A DNA stretch of 64,000 bases from an uncultured Selenomonadales bacterium (GTDB lineage Bacteria; Bacillota; Negativicutes; Selenomonadales; Selenomonadaceae): NCBI GenBank assembly GCA_947304355.1, contig CAMZAX010000005.1:1-64000 (forward strand), read 5' to 3'. The notes under the pieces are model-generated. The model was not told where the DNA came from and did not search any database. It saw nothing but the letters and a program-made list of their open reading frames with translations. Both the position numbers and the translations under genes were made by a program. The stretch's first letter is position 1. Each line of letters begins with the position of its first letter. This document shows positions 1 to 9,600 of the stretch, piece by piece.

Positions 1-60
1 TTTTTACTCGCTGCTTCTGTTATTCACTTTTAATTTACCAACAGCCCCTAGAAAAACTTT

Positions 61-105
61 TCCCTAATCCCTACTAGTTCCTAGTTCCTGATTCCTAGTT
101 CCTAG
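61..105. repeat. Heptad repeat array, TAGTTCC family, at the paaK stop
   Basis: About six 7-bp units of the form TAGTTCC, some degenerate, preceded by CTAATCCCTACTAG. The paaK stop codon TAG is formed by the array itself, so the repeat abuts or replaced the natural 3' end. The same end sequence recurs at 58732-58771. Bases 1-60 hold nothing else I can recognise. Confidence 0.85.
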
Positions 106-1403
106 ATTTTGCGATTGTCGATGACGCGAACTGCCTTGCCTTCGCTGCGCGTGATGGATTTCGGCGCGACGAGCGTGACTTTGGCTTTGATGCCGAGCAT
201 GGAGCGCAAGCCGTCTTCCAAAACTTTGCGACGCGCCTGCACTTCGCCGACGTTATCGGTGAACATATCGGGCGTCATTTCTACTTTGACTTCAAAGGTG
301 TCGGTGTTGTTGACGCGCCCGACGATGATTTGATAATTCGCCGCGTATCCGTTGTTCATGAGCACGGTCTCGATTTGGCTGGGGAAGACGTTGACGCCGC
401 GAATGATAAGCATGTCGTCCGAACGTCCCTTGGGCTTCGTCATGCGGATATTCGTCCTGCCGCAGGAACATTGTTCGCGCGTGAGCGTGCAGATGTCGCG
501 GGTGCGGTAGCGAATCAGCGGGAAGGCTTTTTTATCAAGCGACGTGAAAACCAATTCGCCCTGCGTGCCTTCGGGAAGGACTTCGCCCGTGTCGGGGTCG
601 ATAATCTCGGCAAGGAAGTGATCTTCTTGAATGTGCATACCGCGCTGTTCGGAGCACTCGAACGCCACGCCGGGGCCGCTGATTTCCGTCAAGCCGTAGA
701 TGTCGTAAGCTTTAATGCCCAACGTCTTTTCGATGTCGCGGCGCATTTCTTCAGACCACGCCTCCGCGCCGAAGATGCCCGCTTTCAACGGAATGTCTTC
801 GGGCTTGTAACCTGCCTCTTTGAGAGTCTCGGCGATATAAGCGGCGTAGCTCGGCGTGCAACAAAGAATCGTAGCCTGCAAGTCCATGATGAACATAATC
901 TGCCGCTCGGTGTTGCCGGAGCTCGTCGGGACAGTCAAGCAACCTACCTTGTGACTGCCGCCGTCAAGACCCGCGCCGCCCGTGAACAAGCCGTAGCCGT
1001 AAGACACTTGGCAAACGTCGTCCTTGGTGCCGCCCGCCGCGCAGATTGCACGCGCCGTGCAGTCTTCCCAAATGTCAATGTCTTCCTGCGTGTAAAAAAC
1101 GACGACGCGCTTGCCCGTGGTGCCCGAAGTCGATTGAATGCGCACGCAGTCTTTGAGCGGCACGGCAAGCAGCCCGTAAGGATAAGCGTCGCGCAAATCC
1201 GCCTTCGACATGAACGGCAACTTGTAAAGGTCGGCGGTCGATTTGATGTCGTCGGGCGTGACGCCGTGCGCTTCCATTTTCTTGCGGTAGTAGGGGACGC
1301 GCTCCCAAACGTAACGAACCTGCGCGGGCAGCAATTCATCTTGCAACGCCTTTATCTTGTCGACGGGCATGCATTCGATTTCCTCTTGAAAATAATTTCC
1401 CAT
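102..1403 (-). CDS. paaK: Phenylacetate--CoA ligase
   Basis: ATP-dependent ligase that turns phenylacetate or related aryl acetates into CoA thioesters in the cytoplasm. The 433 residues match the usual family length. The AMP-binding loop STSGTTGK lies at residues 91-98, with YGLTEISGPG near 236 and a C-terminal domain carrying a CSCGR cysteine motif. Its neighbourhood with iorAB is typical: arylpyruvates are oxidised to aryl-CoA by IorAB and PaaK interconverts free acid and thioester. Here a terminator (1462-1487) and a large unrelated gene separate it from iorAB, so it probably has its own promoter. The stop codon lies in a heptad repeat array. Confidence 0.93.
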   Translation of the reverse strand: MGNYFQEEIECMPVDKIKALQDELLPAQVRYVWERVPYYRKKMEAHGVTPDDIKSTADLYKLPFMSKADLRDAYPYGLLAVPLKDCVRIQSTSGTTGKRVVVFYTQEDIDIWEDCTARAICAAGGTKDDVCQVSYGYGLFTGGAGLDGGSHKVGCLTVPTSSGNTERQIMFIMDLQATILCCTPSYAAYIAETLKEAGYKPEDIPLKAGIFGAEAWSEEMRRDIEKTLGIKAYDIYGLTEISGPGVAFECSEQRGMHIQEDHFLAEIIDPDTGEVLPEGTQGELVFTSLDKKAFPLIRYRTRDICTLTREQCSCGRTNIRMTKPKGRSDDMLIIRGVNVFPSQIETVLMNNGYAANYQIIVGRVNNTDTFEVKVEMTPDMFTDNVGEVQARRKVLEDGLRSMLGIKAKVTLVAPKSITRSEGKAVRVIDNRKI

Positions 1404-1461
1404 GTTTTAAAACCTGCTCTCTGAAAAACTTTGAATGACCGCGATTAAATTTCCACGGCGC

Positions 1462-1487
1462 AAAAAAAAATCCTGCACTTGGCAGGA
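1462..1487 (-). terminator. Rho-independent terminator after the 588-residue repeat protein gene
   Basis: On the minus strand TCCTGC-loop-GCAGGA is followed by nine T. It should end leftward transcription before paaK. Confidence 0.75.
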
Positions 1488-1490
1488 AAT

Positions 1491-1521
1491 TAGGGACAAG
1501 GGGTCAGGGGTAAGGGACAAG
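1491..1521. repeat. Heptad repeat array, AGGGACA family
   Basis: Four 7-bp units AGGGACA, AGGGGTC, AGGGGTA, AGGGACA lie directly 3' of the stop codon of the repeat-protein gene. They are read as TTGTCCC-type units on that gene's sense strand. Confidence 0.8.
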
Positions 1522-1522
1522 C

Positions 1523-3289
1523 TTATTTTGTCGCGGCAATGACGATTTGCGGCTTGGTGAGCTTGTCGGGTTGCGCGTTGAAGTCGATTTCGCCGAGGTC
1601 TGCATTGACGGGCAAAATTTCGGACAACTGATTGTCAAGCGTGCCCGCGTAGACAATTTGCAAAGCGTTCGCAAAGTCGTTGTCGTAATTCGGCAGGAAG
1701 TCGCCCGCGAGGTCTGCGCTTATCACGGTGCCGATACCGTTGCCCGCCGCGTCGATAGTGAACTGTCCCGCCGCATACGTCACGCCGTTGTAAATGAGCG
1801 AGCCGTCGGGGCTGTTTGTGAACGTCGAGCCCGCGACGTAGTTGGTTATGAACGTGCCGTTGACCGCATAGACGCCGACATCATTCAGTACAACGGTGTC
1901 TGCGATATTAGAAACCAAATCGGTGCCCGCGCTGAGTTGCGTGAAGCGGGAAGAATTGCTTATGTGGGAGCCGTGGCTTACTAAGTATACTACGTCGCCG
2001 AAAATTGCAATGCATTGCCCAGCTGTCGAGACGGCAAGGTCGGGCGTTGGGTTACCCAAATGCAATGTCGTATCGGCACTCGATGCAATGACGGCAATTG
2101 AAATACCTAAAGCTTCATCAATACCCGTCAATGTGGAGCCTTCGCTCAAAATTATGCCGCCCGAATCGTAAGTCGCGGTACCCGTCAGCTTTATGTTTGA
2201 TAAAGGCTGATTGAAGTTGCTGTTATCAAACGTCGCAGTGATTGCTTCGGGGTCTGTCGTCGTGATTTGCAAGCCGCCGTCCGTCAAATGAACCACGCCG
2301 CCGCCGTCCGTGTTGGAGGTAATGACAAGTTCCACGCCCGACGGCCAGCTGTTGGTGACGGTCGTGCCCGCGCCGAGCGTGATTGAGCCGTCAAGCGAAT
2401 AAGTGACTTCGCCGACGACGTTCAACGAAGCTTGACGAGTTACGCCGCCTTCCGTGACGGAAAGAATCAAACCGCCGTCGCCGCCCGCCGTCCTGAACGT
2501 CAAGCCGCTCGTACCGAAAGTGAGTTGTCCGCCTGCATTGTCCGTCGCCGTCAAGTCTATGTGACGCGTGCCCAAGTCGACGCCGAGAGTTGAGCCTTGC
2601 GCGAAAGTCAGCGTGTTGGTCAACGGGTCGAGGACAATCGCGCCGCTTAAAGTCACGTTGTTGAAAGGAATGCCGCCCAAGCTCAAATTCGCGCCGACAG
2701 TCCCGTTGGTTGTCAATGCGATTTGCGTACCATTGACGAGTGTGGCGTAAATGTCATTGACGCCGTCGCCGTAAATGGTGCCCGCGAGCGGAACGCCCGT
2801 GTAAGTCATCGCCGCCAAGTTCAACGAAAAATCTTTCGGGATAGTGATTACGGGGACGCCCGCCGCGCCGAGTGTGATTGTGCCCGTGCCGTTGAGTGAC
2901 ACGCTGAACGTCGCGCCGTCCTTAGTCGCAACCAAACCGAGCGAGCCGTCGCCGACATCGGGAGTGAAGCTCAAGCCCGCGTCGTTCAAGTCGAACGTGC
3001 CGCCAACGGTGCCCTGCGCAACGACTGCAATGTTGGCATTGACGCTACTTTGCGCAAAGGTGAAGTATGCGCCGTCTGCCGCGTAAAAGTGATTGTTCGC
3101 CGTGTCATAAGCTATCGAGCCGGAGGCAGCGAAGGCGTCAATCACGGTCTGCGCCGTGCCGAGGTTGACGATTGCCGCGCCGTTCGAGTAGCCCGTTGCG
3201 AGAATGGCGTTGTTCTGCGTCGTGAAAACGCCGTCGACTTCCGCCACAACCGTTGCCAATGCGTTGGCAATGTTGATACTGGTGAGCAT
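1523..3289 (-). CDS. Repeat-rich beta-type hypothetical protein (588 aa)
   Basis: Function not recognised. The protein is rich in G, T, S, N and D, with hydrophobic alternation typical of beta-strands. Loose repeats of roughly 90 residues contain phrases such as ITLGAG, LTFGTSGLTF and LSEGSTL, suggesting a beta-solenoid surface or secreted protein. There is no signal peptide, LPXTG or RTX GGxGxD motif. I chose ATG at 3289 because AAGGAG lies 9 bases upstream; a GTG at 3298 would overlap that site. It starts 21 bases after iorB, so it may be cotranscribed with iorAB, and it splits iorAB from paaK. A TolC-dependent secreted adhesin is a guess only. Confidence 0.6.
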   Translation of the reverse strand: MLTSINIANALATVVAEVDGVFTTQNNAILATGYSNGAAIVNLGTAQTVIDAFAASGSIAYDTANNHFYAADGAYFTFAQSSVNANIAVVAQGTVGGTFDLNDAGLSFTPDVGDGSLGLVATKDGATFSVSLNGTGTITLGAAGVPVITIPKDFSLNLAAMTYTGVPLAGTIYGDGVNDIYATLVNGTQIALTTNGTVGANLSLGGIPFNNVTLSGAIVLDPLTNTLTFAQGSTLGVDLGTRHIDLTATDNAGGQLTFGTSGLTFRTAGGDGGLILSVTEGGVTRQASLNVVGEVTYSLDGSITLGAGTTVTNSWPSGVELVITSNTDGGGVVHLTDGGLQITTTDPEAITATFDNSNFNQPLSNIKLTGTATYDSGGIILSEGSTLTGIDEALGISIAVIASSADTTLHLGNPTPDLAVSTAGQCIAIFGDVVYLVSHGSHISNSSRFTQLSAGTDLVSNIADTVVLNDVGVYAVNGTFITNYVAGSTFTNSPDGSLIYNGVTYAAGQFTIDAAGNGIGTVISADLAGDFLPNYDNDFANALQIVYAGTLDNQLSEILPVNADLGEIDFNAQPDKLTKPQIVIAATK

Positions 3290-3310
3290 TGAAATCACTC
3301 CTTGAAACTT

Positions 3311-3886
3311 TTAGGTGAAACTCTTGCCAAGTTCAAACGCCCGACGATTTATATCGAGGAACTTCGCGGGGACGTTCGCCTTAAGCGAATTTTGCCACGA
3401 ATCTTCAGATATGTCAAAGTAGTGCGACAGCCGACCGAGCAAGACGATGTTGACGGCCTTTTGAGAGCCCGCTTGCCGCGCCAACGTCAAGCAGTCCATT
3501 GCGTCGATTTTGACGCCCTCAGCCCGAATTTTGTCGACGAGGTTTGACGGATATTCCGCCGCGCCCGTGATGACAGGCATTGGGTCAATCTGTTGCGTGT
3601 TCGTGACGATTTGCCCGCCCGCTTTGAGATACGACAGCCAACGCGCCGTCTCCAAGATTTCAAACGAAACGATGAAGTCGGCTTGCCCCTTGTCGACGAC
3701 GGGCGAATAAACTTTGTCGCCGAAGCGGACGTAAGTAATGACGGAGCCGCCGCGCTGACTCATGCCGTGCACTTCGCTGACTTTCACGTCGAAGCCTTCA
3801 TTAAGCAACAGATGCCCCAAGATTTTGCTGGCAAGCAACGAGCCTTGCCCGCCGACGCCCACGATTATTATATTTTTAGTCTCCAC
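3311..3886 (-). CDS. iorB: Indolepyruvate:ferredoxin oxidoreductase, beta subunit
   Basis: Small subunit of the oxygen-sensitive enzyme that oxidatively decarboxylates aryl pyruvates to aryl-CoA and reduces ferredoxin. The 191 residues match the gamma-type domain of 2-oxoacid:ferredoxin oxidoreductases: the N-terminal GVGGQGSLLASKILG motif at residues 10-24 and HGMSQRGGSV near 40. It lies 3 bases after iorA and is clearly in the same operon. Confidence 0.92.
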   Translation of the reverse strand: METKNIIIVGVGGQGSLLASKILGHLLLNEGFDVKVSEVHGMSQRGGSVITYVRFGDKVYSPVVDKGQADFIVSFEILETARWLSYLKAGGQIVTNTQQIDPMPVITGAAEYPSNLVDKIRAEGVKIDAMDCLTLARQAGSQKAVNIVLLGRLSHYFDISEDSWQNSLKANVPAKFLDINRRAFELGKSFT

Positions 3887-3889
3887 GGT

Positions 3890-5632
3890 TCAAGCCTCCT
3901 GTGCTGTGCTGACGAACGCTTTTTTCGGGCAAAGCTGACTGCACACGTAGCAGCCGACGCATTGCGTTTGGTCGACAACCGCTTTGCCGTTTTTCATGCT
4001 GATAGCCGGACAGCCGATCTTCATGCACGACTTGCAACCGATACACTTGTCCGCGTCGACACGAAGCGGCGGCTTGTGCTTGACGGTTTTCAGCAGGGCG
4101 CACGGGCGGCGCGATATGATAACGCTCGGTTCGGCGGCGGCAAGTTCCTCCTTAATCGCAACGTCGCAAGCGGCAAGGTCGTAGGGGTCGACGACGCGCA
4201 CGCGATTGATTCCCATTGCGCGGCACAACGACTCTAAGTCAATCTTGCCGGCGGGGTCGCCTTTGATGTTCAAGCCCGTTGACGGATTCTGTTGGTGCCC
4301 CGTCATGCCCGTGATTGAGTTGTCGAGGATGATGACGGTCGAATTCGATTGATTGTACGCGACGTTCGCCAAGCCCGTCATGCCCGAATGCATAAACGTC
4401 GAATCGCCGATAACCGCCACGGTCTTGCCCTCCGACGCCGCGCCAAGCATTTTGTTAAAGCCGTGCGTCGCGCCGATACTTGCGCCCATGCACAGCGTCA
4501 ATTCAATCGTCGACAGCGGCGGGACGGCTCCGAGCGTGTAACAACCGATGTCGCCCAGGACGGTGCATTTGCGTTTCTTCAGCGAATAGAACAGCCCGCG
4601 ATGGGGACAGCCTGCGCACATGACGGGAGGCCGCGCGGGTAAGTTAGGAGTTAGGAGGTAGGAGTTAGAAGTTAAGTGTTTGCCTAATGCTTGCGCGATT
4701 ACATTTTGGCTGAACTCGTCGATACGCGGCAGAAGTTCACTGCCTTCGACTTGCAAGCCCAACGCTTTAACGTGCGTCTCAATCACGGGGTCAAGTTCTT
4801 CGACGACGACAAGCCGCTTGACTTTCGACGCGAAATCTTTTATCAGCGCGACGGGCAACGGATTAATCATGCCGAGCTTGAGGACGGACGCCGATTCGCC
4901 GAAAACTTCCTTGACGTATTGATAGCAGGTCGACGACGTGATAATCCCAAGTTCGTCGCTCGCAAGTTCAACGCGATTAATCGGCGTCGTCTCCGCGTAG
5001 TCAATCAGCTTGCGCGTGCGCTCCTCAACAATCGGGTGGCGTTTCTTCGCGTTGCCGGGCATCATGACGTACTTTGCGATATTTTTTTCGTAAGCCGCAG
5101 AATGTTCGACGCGCTCGCCCGTTTCGACGACGCTTTGACTGTGCGCGATGCGCGTGCACATCTTGATTAGGACGGGCGTATCGAATTGCTCGGAAATTTC
5201 GTAGGCAAGCTTTGCGAACTCCAACGCCTCCGCGCTGTCCGACGGTTCAAGCATGGGGACTTTGGCGGCAACGGCGTAGTGGCGGCTGTCCTGTTCGTTT
5301 TGCGAAGAGTGCATTCCGGCATCGTCCGCCACGACGACGACAAGCCCGGCATTGACGCCCGTGTAGCTCAGCGTAAACAGCGGATCCGCCGCGACGTTCA
5401 AGCCGACGTGTTTTTGTCCGCAGAAGGCGCGACGACCCGCCAAGCACGCGCCGAACGCCGATTCCATTGCGACTTTCTCGTTCGGTGCCCATTCGCAATA
5501 AATGTCGTCGAACTTGACTGCCTCTTCGGTTATCTCGGTCGACGGCGTGCCGGGATAGCTCGACACGAATTTGACGCCCGCCTCCCACAGTCCGCGGGCA
5601 AGTGCTTTGTTGCCCAACATCAGTTCTTTCAA
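3890..5632 (-). CDS. iorA: Indolepyruvate:ferredoxin oxidoreductase, alpha subunit, with an internal heptad-repeat insertion
   Basis: Large catalytic subunit (580 aa). N-terminal pyrimidine-binding domain with SSYPGTPSTEI near residue 24; thiamine-diphosphate domain with GDSTFMHSGMTG near 410; C-terminal two-cluster ferredoxin domain with CIGCKSC and CVGCYVCSQLCP near 530-570. It makes aryl-CoA from indolepyruvate and phenylpyruvate together with IorB. Residues about 319-330 (LTSNSYLLTPNL) are encoded by a 7-bp repeat array like those found between genes elsewhere in the window. The frame stays open, and the linker lies just before the conserved CAGCPHRG motif, so the enzyme may tolerate it. 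Confidence 0.93.
   Translation of the reverse strand: MKELMLGNKALARGLWEAGVKFVSSYPGTPSTEITEEAVKFDDIYCEWAPNEKVAMESAFGACLAGRRAFCGQKHVGLNVAADPLFTLSYTGVNAGLVVVVADDAGMHSSQNEQDSRHYAVAAKVPMLEPSDSAEALEFAKLAYEISEQFDTPVLIKMCTRIAHSQSVVETGERVEHSAAYEKNIAKYVMMPGNAKKRHPIVEERTRKLIDYAETTPINRVELASDELGIITSSTCYQYVKEVFGESASVLKLGMINPLPVALIKDFASKVKRLVVVEELDPVIETHVKALGLQVEGSELLPRIDEFSQNVIAQALGKHLTSNSYLLTPNLPARPPVMCAGCPHRGLFYSLKKRKCTVLGDIGCYTLGAVPPLSTIELTLCMGASIGATHGFNKMLGAASEGKTVAVIGDSTFMHSGMTGLANVAYNQSNSTVIILDNSITGMTGHQQNPSTGLNIKGDPAGKIDLESLCRAMGINRVRVVDPYDLAACDVAIKEELAAAEPSVIISRRPCALLKTVKHKPPLRVDADKCIGCKSCMKIGCPAISMKNGKAVVDQTQCVGCYVCSQLCPKKAFVSTAQEA
4640..4680. repeat. Heptad repeat array (GTTAGGA family) inside iorA
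   Basis: Five phased units, GTTAGGA, GTTAGGA, GGTAGGA, GTTAGAA, GTTAAGT, at 4643-4677, within the iorA coding frame. Confidence 0.8.
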
Positions 5633-5681
5633 TTAAAACATCTCCCAAAAATTTTTTACGGCGAATAAATTTTCCGCGCAC

Positions 5682-5704
5682 AAAAAAAAGCAACGTGACG
5701 TTGC
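5682..5704 (-). terminator. Terminator after the 247-residue protein gene
   Basis: Minus strand GCAACG-TCA-CGTTGC followed by eight T. It isolates iorAB from the gene upstream. Confidence 0.7.
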
Positions 5705-5791
5705 ATCCAACGGACGCGCTTCAACGTTGTAACAAGCAAAATAATTCACCGCGTTCATACGTAAATTTTTACCTTAGTCTTCGGTTGTCGG

Positions 5792-6535
5792 TTAAATAAC
5801 GGTTTCCTGTTCGGGGATTTGTCTCCAATCGATGCTGAAAATTTTGTTGAAGAGTTCTTCGGGCGATTCGGCTTCGACGTCCTCGCTCTTGAAGACGACG
5901 GGCATACCGTCATCCTCGGATTCGTCGTCGGCTTGAGCTTTTTCCTCGGCGGCTTTGCGTTCCTCGGCGCGTTTTTCCAGTGCGGCGTCAAGGCGTTCCT
6001 TTTGGTCGGCGGAAAGCTTTTCGAGTTGCGCGAACAGTTTCATGTTGCCTTCGCTGTCGAATGAAACCCCAAGTTGCGCGAATTGGACGCCCTCGCCCAA
6101 ATCTTTTTCCCAAATGTTTTTGAGCATGTCGACGGCGTCACCGACTTGCCCCATGACTTTTTGCGCGTAGTCTTCGTCGTCCGCCATCTGTTCGAGTTCT
6201 TCGGTCGTGAAGATAACGGAATACTCTTTGTCGGAGTCGGCGGTCTGCGCGGTGTCAAGATTGTCCGATACGACGAAATTGTAATCGCCGTACTTTTCGC
6301 GGAGCCCGTCAAGGAAACTCTGCGCCTTGGCGGAAAGGTGGCTTTCGTCGTCGCCTTGACTTGCCTGCAGTGCGTTGCGTCCCGCGTTGGAGATTTCTAC
6401 GGTTGCGTCGGCTGCGTAATTCGTCAAAGCGTTTTGTTTGTCGACGTTGTTGAAATTTTGAGCCGCCGCCTGCTTGCCAAGCTGCCCCGCGTTTTGATAC
6501 TGCAGGAAATAGTTGTTGTTAATTGCGTTCGTCAT
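5792..6535 (-). CDS. Hypothetical protein, acidic, with coiled-coil C-terminal part (247 aa)
   Basis: I cannot assign a function. The N-terminus (MTNAINNNYFLQYQNAGQ) is rich in Asn and Gln and resembles the unstructured start of flagellar or exported regulators. The middle is a mixed alpha/beta region containing FVVSDNLDTAQ. A strongly charged helix KRAEERKAAEEKAQ is followed by an acidic stretch. There is no signal peptide or membrane helix. ATG at 6535 is preferred over an upstream alternative at 6556 because GGGAGG lies 9 bases before it. It stands alone between iorA and mfd with its own terminator. Confidence 0.7.
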   Translation of the reverse strand: MTNAINNNYFLQYQNAGQLGKQAAAQNFNNVDKQNALTNYAADATVEISNAGRNALQASQGDDESHLSAKAQSFLDGLREKYGDYNFVVSDNLDTAQTADSDKEYSVIFTTEELEQMADDEDYAQKVMGQVGDAVDMLKNIWEKDLGEGVQFAQLGVSFDSEGNMKLFAQLEKLSADQKERLDAALEKRAEERKAAEEKAQADDESEDDGMPVVFKSEDVEAESPEELFNKIFSIDWRQIPEQETVI

Positions 6536-6621
6536 GAGATGTGCCCTCCCTAACAAAACTTCAATCCTTTGCTTAAAGCTGGACCGATTATATCACGCCT
6601 TGCTGAAAAAACAATTAGCTT

Positions 6622-9600
6622 TTAGGTTTTGTGCGGCATTAAACTTTTCAGCGCGCTTAAGATACGGCTCAGCAAGTTGGCTTCCGTCTTGAACGTGAGG
6701 AACAGCCGTTGCGAACTCTCGATGAATTTCAAATCGCTGCGGAAGACTTTCGACAAGTCAATCAAGCCCTGCGCGGCAATGCGTTTCAAATCGGTGAAGA
6801 CAAATTCGACGCGCAGATCCTTTTCGGTGACGGAGCGGACACCCAAATTTTTCGCGGCAACTCTGATACGCGCCACGAGCAAAAGATTTTCGACGGGCGC
6901 GGTGATTTTGCCAAAACGGTCTGTCAATTCGTCGCGCAGGTCGCGAATCTCGGCGTCCTCGCGCACGACGGCAAGTCGCCGATAAATTTCAATCTTGTCG
7001 CCGGCGTTGTCAATGTATTCGCGATTTATGAACGCCTCGACGGGCAAGCTGATAATCGGGTCGGGCTCTTCGACGCGCTCCGGTTCTTTGTGTTGAAGTT
7101 TATTAACCGCATCTTCCAACAGCCGGCAATACATCTCGAAGCCGACGCCCGCAATGTGTCCGTGTTGTTGCGCGCCGAGCAAATTTCCCGCGCCGCGAAT
7201 CTCTAAGTCACGCATGGCAATCTTAAAGCCCGCGCCCAGTTGAGCGAATTCGCGCATGGCTTGAAGACGCTTTTCCGCCGTCTCGCCAAGAATTCTGTCG
7301 GCGCGGTGCACGAAGTACGCAAACGCCATACGGCTCGAACGCCCGACACGCCCGCGCATTTGATACAGTTGCGCAAGCCCGAAATTGTCCGCGTCGTAAA
7401 CGATAATCGTATTGGCGTTGGCAACGTCAAGCCCGCTCTCGATTATCGTCGTCGTCAGCAGGACGTTGAACGCGCCCTCGTAAAAGTCCATCATGATTCG
7501 TTCAAGGAAATTTTCCGCCATCTGTCCGTGCGCCGTCCGAATCTGCGCTTCGGGCACCAACGCCGCCAAACGGTCGCGCATGATGTCAATCGTCTCGATA
7601 CGGTTGTAAACAAAGTACACTTGACCGCCGCGCCGAATTTCGCGCCGAATCGCTTCGCCGATAATGTCGTCGTCGTCCTCGATTATGTACGACTGCACGG
7701 GGAAGCGTTCGGCGGGCGCAGTCTCAATCAAACTCATGTCGCGCGCGCCGACAAGGCTCATGTGCAACGTGCGGGGAATCGGCGTCGCGCTCAAAGTCAG
7801 CACGTCAACGCCAATGCTCAAGGCGCGAATTCGTTCCTTTTGCTTGACGCCGAAGCGTTGTTCCTCGTCGATAATCAGCAAGCCCAAATCCTTGAACCGG
7901 ATGCGCTCGGACAAAATGGCGTGCGTGCCGATAAGAACGTCGACTTGCCCGGCGCGGACTTTCTGGAGCGTGACGCGTTGTTCCTTGGGCGTGCGAAAGC
8001 GGCAGATAACGTCGACGGTCGGCAGGAAGCCCGCGAATCGTTCGGAGAACGTCTGATAATGCTGTTGCGCAAGGACGGTCGTCGGCACGAGAACAGCGCA
8101 TTGCTTACCGTTCATTGCAGCCTTGTACGCCGCGCGAATCGCGATTTCGGTTTTGCCAAAACCAACGTCGCCGCAAATCAGCCTGTCCATAGGTCGCGGG
8201 CTCTCCATGTCGCGTTTGATGTCGGCAACGGCGCGAACTTGGTCGGGCGTCTCTTCGTAGGGGAAGGCGTCTTCAAATTCGCGTTGCGTGGCGTCGTCGG
8301 CGTCGAAGGCGAAACCGGGTGCGTTTTGGCGGCGCGCGTAGAGTTCAATCAATTTTTCGGCAATGTCTTCGACGGAGGCTTTGGCGCGCGACTTTGCTTT
8401 AACCCAATCGCCCGAACCGAGCCGCGACAATTTTGGTACGGTGCCATCGCCCGAAATGTATTTCTGCAGATAACGCGCCTGGTCGACGGGAATGAACAGC
8501 TTATCCGCGCCGCCGTATTGGATGTGCAGGAAGTCGGAGCGCACGCCGTTGAATTCAAGCGTCTCGACGCCGATGTATTTGCCGATTCCGTTTTCGACGT
8601 GAACGACGTAATCGCCGGGGTGAATGTCGCTGAACGTGCGGATTCGTTCTCCCGCCTCGGCAGGTTTCAAACGTTGGCGACGAACTTGCCCGCCGAAGAT
8701 GTTTCGTTCCGTCAAGACAGTCAGCTTGATGTTGGGCAACGTGAAACCGTCGCTCAAGTTGCCGAACTGCAAATTAATATCCCGCAAGCCGCGTTCGTCA
8801 AGCAAGCGTTTCATGCCCGTCATCTTGGCTTCGCTCGTGAACAGGAAGAAAATTTTCTGGTCAAGCTCAAGCATGTGAACGATCTCGTCCATGAAAAATT
8901 TTGTCTGCCCCTGAAAGCTCGTGACGTTGGCGGCGGTGATTCCAATCGTTTCGGTCGGCTCAAGGGCGCGGACGTTTTTCAACATCAGCTCGAAGTGAAT
9001 CAGCGAACCTGCGCGGGAGGCTTGAACGATTTGCGCGAACGTGAAAATTTTTTTCTTCAGGTCGGGGTCTTCGTGCGTGAGGGCTTGAATCGCCTCGAAA
9101 ATGCGTGCGGGCTCGTCGAAAACGATTGTGCCGTTTTCGCCCGCGCAGGTCGTAAAAGGCTCGCTGGTCGCGCCGAATTTTTTTATCGGGAGAATCGTGA
9201 CGGCTTGGAGCTTTTTCGTTGAGCGGAGCGTTTCAAAGTCAATGGCGCGAATCGAATCAACCTCGTCGCCGAAAAAATCCACGCGACAGGGTTGCGGCTC
9301 ATTTATCGGGAAGATGTCGACGATGCCGCCGTGCACGCTGAATTTGCCGATTGCGTCAATCTCGTCGGCGCGCTCGTAACCGAATTCGTTGAGCCGCGCC
9401 AAAAATTTTTCAAGCGTCAATCGTTGCCCGACTTCGACGCGTTCTTGGAACTTCAAAAAATCTTGCCGCGAAAAATCTTTCTTGACGGCAGCGGTCGCCG
9501 TCGCCAACACGATGAATCTGTCGCCGCGCAGGAGCCGCGCCAAAACTTCCAGCCGCTTGGCAGAGCGTTCGACGCCAACGGTGCTCGCCTGCACGTCGAT

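Noticed and set aside
1523-3298. RTX-type adhesin call for the 588-residue repeat protein
   Set aside because: No GGxGxD nonapeptides or C-terminal secretion signal could be seen, so only a beta-repeat description is given.
7240-9222. 660-codon open frame on the plus strand opposite mfd
   Set aside because: It is antisense to well-conserved Mfd domains, has low-complexity Arg/Val-rich composition, no ribosome site, and arises from the GC pattern of the real gene.
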